From positions 1-64,000 of the forward strand of contig PLZW01000032.1 of NCBI GenBank assembly GCA_003153575.1: 64,000 nucleotides of DNA. Direction: 5' to 3'. The position numbers were made by a program, and so were the translations under genes. The notes under the pieces were generated by a model. It was not told the DNA's origin, did no database searches, and was given only the letters and a program-made list of their open reading frames with translations. How positions within the stretch are numbered: position 1 is the stretch's first letter; every line of letters starts with the position of its first letter. This DNA is from Acidimicrobiaceae bacterium (GTDB taxonomy: Bacteria; Actinomycetota; Acidimicrobiia; Acidimicrobiales; RAAP-2). Shown piece by piece: positions 1 through 7,537 of this stretch.

Positions 1-393
1 CTGGACCGGGGTCGTCCCGGTGTAGCCGTCCGTTGACTCGGTGGCGGCCAGAATCAGGTCGGGCTCGGCCCGCTTGATAGCGGCGGCCAGCACCTTCGCC
101 GTCCCGAGGGCGTCCGTTCCGGCCAGGATCGGGTCGCTCACCAGGATGGCCTTGGCGGCGCCCATGGCCAGTGCGGTGCGCAGGCCCGACACCTCCCCGT
201 TGGGGGCCATCGAGACCAGGGTCACCTCACCCCCACCAGCGGCATCGGCCAGCTGAAGGGCCATTTCGACGCCGTAGGCATCGGAATCGTCCAGGATCAG
301 CTTCCCGTCACGGACAAGGTTCTTCGTCCCCGGGTCGAGCGCCGGCGGAGCGGCGGGATCGGGGATCTGTTTCACACAGACGACGACGTTCAT
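1..393 (-). CDS. etfB: Electron transfer flavoprotein beta subunit, partial
   Basis: This is the amino-terminal ~131 residues of EtfB; the rest lies beyond base 1. With EtfA it forms the soluble FAD/AMP protein that carries electrons from acyl-CoA dehydrogenases to the quinone pool. The ATG at 393 opens MNVVVCVKQIPDP, the usual EtfB start, followed by VEMALQLAD, VTLVSM and ATESTDGYTG, all typical of the nucleotide-binding fold. An acyl-CoA dehydrogenase at 34060-35274 could be one of its donors. etfA would be expected downstream, outside the window. I see no strong promoter in the 83 bases before the start. Identification is firm; only the length is unknown. Confidence 0.93.
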   Translation of the reverse strand, partial: MNVVVCVKQIPDPAAPPALDPGTKNLVRDGKLILDDSDAYGVEMALQLADAAGGGEVTLVSMAPNGEVSGLRTALAMGAAKAILVSDPILAGTDALGTAKVLAAAIKRAEPDLILAATESTDGYTGTTPVQ

Positions 394-476
394 GACCGTG
401 CATTGTTGACGAAAAACGACCCGAGGGACCAATCGGGGCGCGACCCCTGGTCAGGGCGTCCTCTCCCAGGGTCGGA

Positions 477-1181
477 TCAGTGGCGGTCGGCCACCCGGCG
501 GGCCATGGCCACGTCATCGGTGATCACGGTGTCCACCCCGGCGTCCAGCACGACTTCCAGCGAGGCCTCGTCCGCCACGGTCCAGGCGGCCACGGCCAGT
601 CCGGCGGCATGGGCGGTGGCCACGGTCGGGCCGTCTACCAGTCCCAACGGCAGGTGGACGGCCGTACAGCCCAGATCGGCGGCGGCCGCGATGCTGGCCA
701 GCGGGTCGAACGAGGAGACGACGAGCAGCCCGGTGGGCACGGATGAGCCCGCCGACCGCACGGCGACCAGGGCGCCCGACCAGAACGAGGAGATGATGAC
801 CGACCCGGTCCGGCCCGCCGCCTCGACCAGGGCGAGCACGTCGGTGGTGGCCCGGTCCGTGGGGTCGAAGCCAGGCTCGTGGGGCTGATTCTTGATCTCG
901 ATGTTGACGACCAGGCCGGCGCACGCTTCCAACGCTTCGCCCAGGTGGGGCACGTGCCCAGGCAGATCGGCGCTGGCCAGGTCGCAGACGGCGGTCTCGC
1001 CGTCGACCAGGGGATCGTGATGGACCGCCAGACCGCCGTCGGCGGTACGGCGGACGTCGAGCTCGACGCCGTCGGCTCCGAGGGCCCGGGCCCGGGCGAA
1101 GGCTTCCAAGGTGTTCTCCCGGATGCCGGCGGCCGGGTCGGGGCTCCCCCGATGGGCTTGGACTGCAGTCGGTGTAGCCAC
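477..1181 (-). CDS. Glycerophosphodiester phosphodiesterase (GDPD family)
   Basis: About 234 residues with the complete GDPD TIM-barrel signature: AHRG near residue 10, ENTLEAF, then DGVELDV with VHHDP. These supply the two catalytic histidines and the metal-binding acidic residues. It should hydrolyse glycerophosphodiesters from phospholipid turnover to sn-glycerol 3-phosphate and an alcohol. The frame stays open to 1316, but those 45 extra residues look unlike the family. The GTG at 1181 sits about 9 bases after GGAGAGAG and directly before the conserved start, so I chose it. No signal peptide is visible, so it is probably cytoplasmic. It is divergent from the whiB-like gene. Confidence 0.85.
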   Translation of the reverse strand: MATPTAVQAHRGSPDPAAGIRENTLEAFARARALGADGVELDVRRTADGGLAVHHDPLVDGETAVCDLASADLPGHVPHLGEALEACAGLVVNIEIKNQPHEPGFDPTDRATTDVLALVEAAGRTGSVIISSFWSGALVAVRSAGSSVPTGLLVVSSFDPLASIAAAADLGCTAVHLPLGLVDGPTVATAHAAGLAVAAWTVADEASLEVVLDAGVDTVITDDVAMARRVADRH

Positions 1182-1215
1182 GCTGCGTACTCTCTCCAAC
1201 ACCTGACGCGAGGCC

Positions 1216-1229
1216 GACACATCTGTGTC
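1216..1229. promoter_or_regulatory. Perfect palindrome in gdpD/whiB intergenic region
   Basis: GACACA-TC-TGTGTC, two perfect 6-base arms around a 2-base centre, between the divergent gdpD and whiB-like genes. It lies about 30 bases before the whiB -35 element. It could be an operator; no binding protein is identified. Confidence 0.35.
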
Positions 1230-1257
1230 AAATCCCACGTGGAAGCGGCAAAACTGC

Positions 1258-1286
1258 TTGCAACCATGGACGTCTCTGGATACTCT
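1258..1286 (+). promoter_or_regulatory. Predicted housekeeping promoter of whiB-like gene
   Basis: TTGCAA, a 17-base spacer, then TACTCT: a good match to an actinobacterial housekeeping-sigma promoter reading into the whiB-like gene. Transcription would start near 1293 and leave a leader of about 90 bases that includes the CRP-type site. Confidence 0.5.
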
Positions 1287-1332
1287 AGTGAACGAACCCT
1301 GAACGGCCGGTGACACCTTTAGCGCCGAGCCA

Positions 1333-1348
1333 TGTGAAACAAATCACA
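1333..1348. promoter_or_regulatory. CRP/FNR-type binding site upstream of whiB-like gene
   Basis: Perfect TGTGA-N6-TCACA palindrome, the consensus of CRP-family regulators. It lies 36 bases before the GTG at 1384 and overlaps the -35 position of a possible second promoter (GACAAT at 1357-1362). M. tuberculosis whiB1 is known to be controlled by CRP (Rv3676) through such sites. Confidence 0.7.
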
Positions 1349-1383
1349 AGAGGGTCGACAATCTGGTGAGTGGAGGAAACAGC

Positions 1384-1674
1384 GTGGCCCTCATGTGGAA
1401 TCGCACGGTCGAGTGGGACGAAGGTGACTGGCGGCAGTTCGCCGCCTGTCGGAGCACCGAGCCCGATCTGTTCTTCCCCATCGGGACCACGGGACCGGCC
1501 GTCGATCAGATCGAGTCGGCCAAGCGGGTCTGTCGCACATGCGAGGTCCAGGAGACCTGCCTCGACTTCGCGCTGGCCACCAACCAGGAGTCCGGTGTCT
1601 GGGGCGCCACCTCCGAAGAGGAGCGCCGCAAACTCCGCAAGGCCTGGCTCGCCGCCCGCCGCCGGGCCTCGTAA
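1384..1674 (+). CDS. whiB1: WhiB-family redox-sensing transcription factor (WhiB1-like)
   Basis: A 96-residue WhiB protein that should bind a 4Fe-4S cluster, probably sensing NO or redox state. Four cysteines are present: AAC, the CRTC pair and the C of ETCLDFA, spaced as in the family. The GVWG turn and a basic C-terminal tail (KAWLAARRR) for DNA contact follow. The start chosen is the GTG at 1384, seven bases after GGAGG; an upstream in-frame GTG at 1366 lies before that ribosome site. Sequence and position resemble Mycobacterium WhiB1, including the pdtaS-like gene converging from the other side (Rv3219/Rv3220c in M. tuberculosis). Confidence 0.9.
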   Translation: MALMWNRTVEWDEGDWRQFAACRSTEPDLFFPIGTTGPAVDQIESAKRVCRTCEVQETCLDFALATNQESGVWGATSEEERRKLRKAWLAARRRAS

Positions 1675-1695
1675 CCGCACCGCCGCACTCCTCCG

Positions 1696-3237
1696 CTACA
1701 GGCCGATGGGCTGCGGATCCCGCGCCGGTAGCTCGATGACGACGAGGGTGCCCCGTTCGCCATTCCCCGAGCCCGCCCGGTTGTGCATGGCGATGGTGCC
1801 GTCGAGCTGACTGCGCACCAGGTCGCGGACGATCGAAAGGCCGAGGCTCTGGCTGTCGTCGATGTCGAATCCGTCCGGCAGGCCGGAGCCGTCGTCCAGG
1901 ACCTCAACCCGCAACATCCCGCCCTCGGACGACAGGTCCACCCGGATCGTGCCGATCGAGTCGCGGTCGACCTCGCCGGTCCCCTCGCCGTCCTCCTCCG
2001 CCTCGAAGTCCAAGAAGGCGTGCTCGATGGCGTTCTGGACCAACTCAGCCAGCACCACGGCCAGCGGTGTCGCCACGTCTGCCGGCACCTCACCCAGGCC
2101 TCCGTTGACCTCGAAGGCGAGGTGGCGGGAGACCACCGAGTCCTTGGCCATGCGGATCAGCGCGGTCACGATCTCGTCGAACGGCACCTGGTCGCTCGGC
2201 TCGCGGGACAGGATCTCGTGCACGATGGCGATCGACCGGACGCGGCGCTCGGCCTCGAACAGCGCCACCCGCCCGCCGCCGGGGGGCAGGCGCCGGGCCT
2301 GGAGCCGGAGCAGCGCCGAGATGGTCTGGAGGTTGTTCTTCACCCGGTGGTGGACTTCTCGGATGGCGGCGTCCTTGGACAGCAGCAGGCGGTCGAGCCG
2401 CCGGAGGTCGGTGACGTCGCGGAGCAGGACGATGCATCCCGTCACATCGTCCGACTGCATCAAGGGGATGCAGTGGAGCAGGACCGTCACGTCGGGTCGG
2501 CGCTCCACCTCCTCCACCACCGGCAGGGCGGAGGCCAGGGCCCATTCGATGGCCGACTCCTCGATCCCGAGGTCGGTCAGTCGGCGTCCCTCGATCTGTG
2601 AGTACATGCCCATGCGATGGAGGGCGTTGGTGGCGTTGGGGGATGCGTAACGGACCCGGCCCTCCTCGTCGACCAGTACCACGCCGTCGCCGACCCGAGG
2701 GGCCTCTTCGGTGGCCACCTCCTCGCTCGGAAAGGGGAAGGACCCTTCCGAGAGCATGACGGCGAAGCGGTTGAACACGTCCCGGTAGGTCCGCTCGAGG
2801 TGACCCGGTCGCCGGCCGGCCCCCGCCGACATCCGCGTCAACACGGCCACCACCTCGCCCTGGCAGCGCACCGGGATGCACTGCAGCCGGACCGGCTCGC
2901 CCCCGGGCTCGAGGAGCATCTCGCCGCGGGACGACTCCCCCGACTCGAATGTGAGTACGACCAGCGGCCAGACGTCGGCGTCGACCGTCTGGCCCACGAG
3001 GTCGTGCTCGACAACGGTGGAGCTGTTGGATGGGCGCATCTGCCCGAGGATCACCAACTCGAGCCCGCCGCCCGGGTGGGGATCGGTCGGCTCGGGCGCC
3101 ATGGGGGCCATCAGCACCAGGTCGGAGAAGGACAGGTCGGCCAGGATGCCCCAGGTGCCGAGGAGGCGCTGGAGGTGGGCGAGCTGGTCCTCGTCCAGAT
3201 TGGTGCGTTCGAAGGCGAGCTCGGCGGGCGTGGCCAT
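1696..3237 (-). CDS. pdtaS: PdtaS-like sensor histidine kinase (HisKA_2/HATPase)
   Basis: A soluble 513-residue kinase: GAF-like region about 1-170, PAS about 180-285, a HisKA_2 phosphoacceptor box (VHHRVKNNLQTIS, His near 296) and an HATPase domain with N, G1 and G2 boxes (LVQNAIEHA, DDGSGLP, GLSIVRDLV). PdtaS phosphorylates the antiterminator response regulator PdtaR in mycobacteria; no pdtaR is in this window. No membrane segment is seen. The ATG is 3 bases after the PHP gene's stop, so the two are probably co-transcribed. The tail-to-tail neighbour is whiB1-like, matching the mycobacterial order. Confidence 0.88.
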   Translation of the reverse strand: MATPAELAFERTNLDEDQLAHLQRLLGTWGILADLSFSDLVLMAPMAPEPTDPHPGGGLELVILGQMRPSNSSTVVEHDLVGQTVDADVWPLVVLTFESGESSRGEMLLEPGGEPVRLQCIPVRCQGEVVAVLTRMSAGAGRRPGHLERTYRDVFNRFAVMLSEGSFPFPSEEVATEEAPRVGDGVVLVDEEGRVRYASPNATNALHRMGMYSQIEGRRLTDLGIEESAIEWALASALPVVEEVERRPDVTVLLHCIPLMQSDDVTGCIVLLRDVTDLRRLDRLLLSKDAAIREVHHRVKNNLQTISALLRLQARRLPPGGGRVALFEAERRVRSIAIVHEILSREPSDQVPFDEIVTALIRMAKDSVVSRHLAFEVNGGLGEVPADVATPLAVVLAELVQNAIEHAFLDFEAEEDGEGTGEVDRDSIGTIRVDLSSEGGMLRVEVLDDGSGLPDGFDIDDSQSLGLSIVRDLVRSQLDGTIAMHNRAGSGNGERGTLVVIELPARDPQPIGL

Positions 3238-3240
3238 GGA

Positions 3241-4146
3241 TCATGCCCTCCCGGGTGCCGCCGTTGCGGCGACCGGCGCCGACACCGCCACGTCATGGGG
3301 AGTGCGGTCGCGGAAGCCGCGCAGGGTGTTCACGCCGGCTTCGGCCAGGAGGTCCCGGAGGTCGTCGGCCCGCTCGGCGACGTCGGGCAGGGTGTGGGCG
3401 TCCGAGGCGGTGGTGAGTGGCACGCCCCGGTCGACGAACCGCTTCAGCAGTGGGGGTGCCGGGTACTCCTGGCCCACCGGCTTACGCCAGCCGGCCGAGG
3501 AGACCTCGGCGGCCATGCCGGACCGGACGGCGGCCTCGGTGATCCGATCGTAGAACTCGTCCGGGACGGTGGGGACGTGGCCGGCGATCTTGACCAGGTC
3601 GGGATGGGCGAACACGTCGCACACACCCGACGCGCCCAACTCCTCCATCGCCCGGGTGTACTCGTCCCACACCTGGTCGACATCCCGGTGGTCCCACTCC
3701 GCCAGCACCTGGGGGTCGCTCAGCACGTCGAACCGCCAGGTCCCGAGCCAGTGGACCGAGCCGAGCAGGACGTCGAAGGGGTAGCCGGCGAGGAGCTCGG
3801 CCACATCGTCCATTCGGTCCTGGTAGAAGTCGACCTCGAGACCGAGCACGACGGGCAGGCCGGCGGCCTTGACCGCTTGGACCACCTCGACATAGTCGTC
3901 GAGGTCGACGCGGGCGTGGTGGTCCCAGTAGGCGGCCATCCCCGGACGGAGCGCCTCGCCGGGGAGATCGTCCCAGAATCCGCCCAGGCGGTCCTTGGCC
4001 TGGGTGAAACGAAACAGGTGCTCCGTCACGGCGATCTCGGTGACGCCGCGGGCGGTGGCGTGCTCGCAGTAGGCGGCGACCTGGTCGACGGTGGCCTGGG
4101 CGTCACTCTGACTGTGCGGCCAGAGGTGGAGGTGGTAGTCCAGCAC
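3241..4146 (-). CDS. PHP-domain phosphoesterase (HisJ-like)
   Basis: A 301-residue PHP protein. The metal-binding motifs are DYHLHL at the start, TEHLFRF, E of GLEVDF, SVHWLG, AHPDLVK and a late SDAH. This set is typical of HisJ-type histidinol-phosphate phosphatases and related phosphoesterases. The substrate is not certain: no his genes are nearby, and the gene sits just upstream of pdtaS. It starts with GTG at 4146, followed at once by the conserved LDYHLHL. It may be a histidinol phosphatase or a nucleotide or signal phosphoesterase. Confidence 0.8.
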   Translation of the reverse strand: MLDYHLHLWPHSQSDAQATVDQVAAYCEHATARGVTEIAVTEHLFRFTQAKDRLGGFWDDLPGEALRPGMAAYWDHHARVDLDDYVEVVQAVKAAGLPVVLGLEVDFYQDRMDDVAELLAGYPFDVLLGSVHWLGTWRFDVLSDPQVLAEWDHRDVDQVWDEYTRAMEELGASGVCDVFAHPDLVKIAGHVPTVPDEFYDRITEAAVRSGMAAEVSSAGWRKPVGQEYPAPPLLKRFVDRGVPLTTASDAHTLPDVAERADDLRDLLAEAGVNTLRGFRDRTPHDVAVSAPVAATAAPGRA

Positions 4147-4198
4147 GCTGGTGCTCGATCCTTTCGGTGCCCGGCGGCCGACAGGCGGTAGGGGCGGT

Positions 4199-4230
4199 GG
4201 GAGCGGTGGGGGTTGGGAGCGGTGGGGGCG
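4199..4230. repeat. Tandem 16-bp G-rich repeat
   Basis: Two adjacent copies (4199-4214 and 4215-4230) of GGGAGCGGTGGGGG plus two variable bases, inside a longer G-rich tract from about 4190. The plus strand carries several runs of 3-5 G, enough to allow a quadruplex. It sits between the PHP start and the O-methyltransferase stop. Confidence 0.7.
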
Positions 4231-4260
4231 ATGGCGGTTGGCCGTGGTGGGACGGCGTCC

Positions 4261-4905
4261 TCAGCCGGCCCGGCGCATGAGGGTGACCCCGTCACGGACG
4301 GTGGTCTGCACGGCGACCACCCGGGGGTCGGTCGCCACGAAGTCGTTGAACGCCCGCAGGGCCTCGGTGTCCGCGGTGGTGTCCGACGGGTCGAGGATCC
4401 TTCCCGACCACAGGGTGTTGTCGGCGGCGATCAGGCCCCGGGGCGCCAGCTTCGGGAGCACGGCCTCGTAGTAGGCGCGGTAACCGGTCTTGTCGGCGTC
4501 GAGGAAGACCAGGTCGAACGGGCCGTCGAGCGCGGCGATCGTTTCGATGGCCGGCCCTTCGGCCACCTCGATCACGTCGGCGTAGGGGCTGGCCGCGATG
4601 TGGCGGCGGGCGAAGGCGGCGTGTACCGGGGAGAGCTCGCAGGTGACGATGCGTCCACCCGGGGCGAGGCCCGCGGCCATGGCCAGCGCCGAGTAGCCGC
4701 CGAATGTGCCGACCTCGAGCACCGACGTCGCCGACAGGGCGAAGACGAGCATCTCGAGATAGCGGCCCTCGAGGCGCCCCACCATCATGTGGGGGAAGTC
4801 CAGGGTCTCGATCAGCTCTGCGGCCAGGGCCTCCAGATGGGCGGGCGGGGCGGTGGTGTGCTCAGAGGCGTACGCCTCGAGCGTCGGATCCACGATGTCG
4901 GTCAT
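4261..4905 (-). CDS. SAM-dependent O-methyltransferase (caffeoyl-CoA type)
   Basis: A 214-residue class I methyltransferase of the Methyltransf_3 family. SAM motif I is VLEVGTFGGYSALA, with acidic residues in CELSPVH, the metal-binding LDADKTGY, and DNTLWSGR. Members methylate catechol-type hydroxyls with a divalent cation; the substrate here is unknown. The frame remains open to 5049, but the conserved protein begins at the ATG at 4905. That ATG lies 6 bases after TACGAT, so the mRNA is probably leaderless. No pathway partner is adjacent. Confidence 0.83.
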   Translation of the reverse strand: MTDIVDPTLEAYASEHTTAPPAHLEALAAELIETLDFPHMMVGRLEGRYLEMLVFALSATSVLEVGTFGGYSALAMAAGLAPGGRIVTCELSPVHAAFARRHIAASPYADVIEVAEGPAIETIAALDGPFDLVFLDADKTGYRAYYEAVLPKLAPRGLIAADNTLWSGRILDPSDTTADTEALRAFNDFVATDPRVVAVQTTVRDGVTLMRRAG

Positions 4906-4911
4906 ACCCGC

Positions 4912-4917
4912 ATCGTA
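4912..4917 (-). promoter_or_regulatory. -10 element, leaderless start of O-methyltransferase
   Basis: TACGAT on the minus strand, then 6 bases, then the ATG at 4905. Confidence 0.5.
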
Positions 4918-4948
4918 CGGCCCGGCGGGAGGGCCCGTCGCCGGTCGG

Positions 4949-6166
4949 CTAAGCCCAGATCTGCTCACCGAGGCGGAGGAGGCCGGACAGGTCGTAGATG
5001 TCGGTGTCGAAGAAGGGCACGGTCGCCAGTACCTCGGGAGCGACGGCAAGGGAGGACCGTTCCTCCATCTCCCGGAGGGCGACGATCTGGAAGTTGAGGT
5101 AGCTGTCGGCCACCTCGGTGAGCACCCGGGCGATCTGGGCCGGGTCGCCCAGTGCGCCGGAGGTGGGGCCGAGGGACGGCGCCAGTGCCGCGGCGATGTC
5201 CTCGGACCGGTCCTTCATGGCCTCGGCCACCTTGGTTCCGGCCCTGCCCCGCAGATAGTCGGGCAGGACCTTGTTGAGGACGATTGCGCCCAGGTGCAGC
5301 TTGCGTTCGGTCAGCTGCTCGGCGAAGAACTCGGCCTCGCGGAGCGGGGTGGCCTCGAGGGTGGAGACCACCACGAACGTGGTGCGGCGGTCCGACAGCA
5401 GCCTCCCGACGGCCTTCGAGCGCTCGACGAATCCGTCGTACATGGTCTGGAAGAGGATGAAGAACTCGGAGATGTCCCCCATGAACTCCGTCCCGAGGAC
5501 CCGGTCGGAGATCTGGTAGAAGGGCTTGGTCGCCACGTTGATGAGCTTCGAGCGGTAGGGCACGATGAGCCATCGGAGCAACCGCGACGAGAAGAAGTCG
5601 GCGAGGCGCTCGGGGGCATCGAGGAAGTCGAGCGCGTTGCGGGTGGGTGGGGTATCCACCACGATCAGGTCGTACTCGCCGGTCGAATGGATCTCGTAGA
5701 GGCGCTCCATGGCGATGTAGTCGTGGCTCTGGATGAACCGCCCGGCGATGTTCTGGTAGAGGGGGTTGGCCAGGATCTCGTCGCGCGTCTGCGCGTCGGG
5801 GGCGTGCTGGGCGATCAGCGAGTCCCACGATTCCTTGGTGTCGAGCATGGCCGCCCACAGCTCGCCACGGGGCTTGACCCCGGCGGCCTTGAACGCGGCG
5901 TCCGGAACCCGGTGCTCGGTGTTGCCGATGCCATCGAGCCCGAGAGCATTGGCCAGGCGCTTGGCCGGGTCGACTGTCAGGACCAGGACCTTGGAGCCAT
6001 GATTGACGGCCGCCATCAGTGCCGAGGCCGCCGCCGTGGTCGTCTTCCCCACACCGCCGGGGCCGCAGGCCACGACGATCTCCTTGGTGGCCAGCAGGCT
6101 CTCCATGGTCGGGGCCGCCACGTCGGCCTCGGCGCGCTTGGCCGTACGCGGGTTCCGGGGGGCCAT
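4949..6166 (-). CDS. ArsA/Get3-like ATPase, second of pair
   Basis: A 405-residue P-loop ATPase of the ArsA/Get3 branch. CGPGGVGKTTTA (about 33-44) is the Walker A loop, VLTVDPAKRL the switch region and VDTPPTRNALDFLD the Walker B/switch II. It has a C-terminal extension relative to its partner. The ATG at 6166 overlaps the TGA of the preceding ArsA-like gene by one base (TGATG), so the two should be translationally coupled and may form a heterodimer. The frame continues to 6748 but that part is antisense shadow. In M. tuberculosis the equivalent pair appears to be Rv3679/Rv3680. No arsB or other arsenic gene is near, so arsenite export is unlikely. Confidence 0.85.
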   Translation of the reverse strand: MAPRNPRTAKRAEADVAAPTMESLLATKEIVVACGPGGVGKTTTAAASALMAAVNHGSKVLVLTVDPAKRLANALGLDGIGNTEHRVPDAAFKAAGVKPRGELWAAMLDTKESWDSLIAQHAPDAQTRDEILANPLYQNIAGRFIQSHDYIAMERLYEIHSTGEYDLIVVDTPPTRNALDFLDAPERLADFFSSRLLRWLIVPYRSKLINVATKPFYQISDRVLGTEFMGDISEFFILFQTMYDGFVERSKAVGRLLSDRRTTFVVVSTLEATPLREAEFFAEQLTERKLHLGAIVLNKVLPDYLRGRAGTKVAEAMKDRSEDIAAALAPSLGPTSGALGDPAQIARVLTEVADSYLNFQIVALREMEERSSLAVAPEVLATVPFFDTDIYDLSGLLRLGEQIWA

Positions 6167-7128
6167 CAGAAGCCCAGTTCCTCGGCCAACGAACCGGCCA
6201 CCTGCCTGGTGGTCCGCAGTCCGTGCGACCGGGTGAAGAGATAGGGAAGGTACAAGAGGGGCACGTCGGGGTCGATGCCCTTCCGCAGCCGCTCGAGGTG
6301 GGTCGACCGGGTGCGCCGCATGGTGACGGCCAGGCGGGCCGCTTCGAGGACCGGGCCGGCGTCTCCGTCCACCAGTCCGTCGAGCGCGGCCAAGGGTCCG
6401 GACGCGGTGAGGGCGTCGAACACGGCCTCCTCCTGTCGGCCGAACAGCTCGGGCAGCACCCGATTCACCACCACGGCCGCCAACTGCACCGTCGTCTCCT
6501 CGCGCACCCGATCGGCGAGCTCGATGGTCTCGGTGACCGGCATCTCCTCGGGAGTGCACACGGCCAGCAGTCCGGTGGTGGCCGGGTCGGACAGCATCTC
6601 GAGCATCCAGTCCGTCTGGTTCCGGATCATGCCCACCTTGACGAGTCCGTTGACGGCCTGGGGGGCGGCCAGCTGGCCGACGATGTGGCCGGTGGCCGGC
6701 GCGTCCACGACCACCAGGTCCCATGGGCCGTCGCGCACCTCGAAGCACAGCTTGCCCACCGTCAGGATCTCGCGGACCCCGGGGGCGGCCGTGGCGAGGA
6801 AGTCGAAGGCCTTGGCCACCGGGCCGATGCGCCCCACGATCGGGATGTGCAGCTGCATCCGCAGGTACTCCCGCAGGGCGGCCTCGGTGTCCATGGCCAT
6901 GGCGAAGAGGCCCGGCTGGACCTCCTTCTCCTTGAAGGCGGTGGGCGGCGATTCGTAGTAGCCGGCCAGCTCGCCCTTGGCGTCCATCTCGCAGATCAGG
7001 ACCTTCTTGCCCCTGGAAGAGGCGAGCAGCGCCAACGCCGAGGCGACGGTGGTCTTGCCGGTGCCGCCCTTGCCCGTCACGAAGACCAGCTTGCGGTCGA
7101 GCACCGGCGTCATGGGGTCAGCCGGCAC
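6166..7128 (-). CDS. ArsA/Get3-like ATPase, first of pair
   Basis: A 320-residue P-loop ATPase. FVTGKGGTGKTTVA near the N terminus is the deviant Walker A loop with the signature lysine, EMDAKGELAGYY follows, and VVDAPATGH is the Walker B/switch II. A PxLYLPYLFTR segment lies near the end. The start is GTG at 7128 or ATG at 7113 (MTPVLDRKL); neither has a clear ribosome site. It is coupled to the downstream ArsA-like gene by a TGATG overlap and lies about 50 bases after DUF3107, suggesting one transcript. Family members sort membrane proteins or act in energy-dependent membrane processes; the role here is unknown. Confidence 0.85.
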   Translation of the reverse strand: MPADPMTPVLDRKLVFVTGKGGTGKTTVASALALLASSRGKKVLICEMDAKGELAGYYESPPTAFKEKEVQPGLFAMAMDTEAALREYLRMQLHIPIVGRIGPVAKAFDFLATAAPGVREILTVGKLCFEVRDGPWDLVVVDAPATGHIVGQLAAPQAVNGLVKVGMIRNQTDWMLEMLSDPATTGLLAVCTPEEMPVTETIELADRVREETTVQLAAVVVNRVLPELFGRQEEAVFDALTASGPLAALDGLVDGDAGPVLEAARLAVTMRRTRSTHLERLRKGIDPDVPLLYLPYLFTRSHGLRTTRQVAGSLAEELGF

Positions 7129-7179
7129 GACGGACCCCGGTCCGGGACGGCCGGTGCCGGAAGGGACGGTGGACTCGGA

Positions 7180-7416
7180 TCAGGAGATCCCGAATCCGAC
7201 CCGGCGGTCGGATGCCGGGGGGTCGAGCTCGACGTAGGCCACTTTGGCCACCGGGACCCCGACCTGGCGGCCCTTGCGGTCGGTGAGCCAGAGGATCCTG
7301 CCCTCCTCGGCCAGTGCCGCCTCGATATCGGCCAGGACCTTGTCTCGGTCAGCGTCGTCCGGCAGCTCGATGTCGAGCTCCTTCATCGACTGCACGATCC
7401 CGATACGTACGTCCAC
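7180..7416 (-). CDS. DUF3107 protein
   Basis: A 78-residue acidic protein starting VDVRIGIVQSMKELDIE (GTG at 7416), with AGGAG about 10 bases upstream. The frame continues to 7644 but only this part looks like a family member. DUF3107 is a small conserved actinobacterial protein (Rv3208A/TB9.4 in M. tuberculosis) of unknown function. It probably leads the transcript that carries the two ArsA-like genes. Confidence 0.82.
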   Translation of the reverse strand: MDVRIGIVQSMKELDIELPDDADRDKVLADIEAALAEEGRILWLTDRKGRQVGVPVAKVAYVELDPPASDRRVGFGIS

Positions 7417-7537
7417 CTGGCACGCTCCTCTCGTCCCGGCGGTCGATGGGACCACCGGGTAACCCTGACGATACAGCCCTCGGGGACCCGGTCCGCCCCG
7501 GCGCCGGACGGTGACACCGATGGGGCACACTGGCGGG

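Noticed and set aside
1182-1316. Longer gdpD start
   Set aside because: The GTG at 1181 has a ribosome site and fits the family start; the extension holds regulatory sites.
4906-5049. N-terminal extension of the O-methyltransferase
   Set aside because: It overlaps the ArsA-like gene end and lacks conservation; the leaderless ATG at 4905 explains the start.
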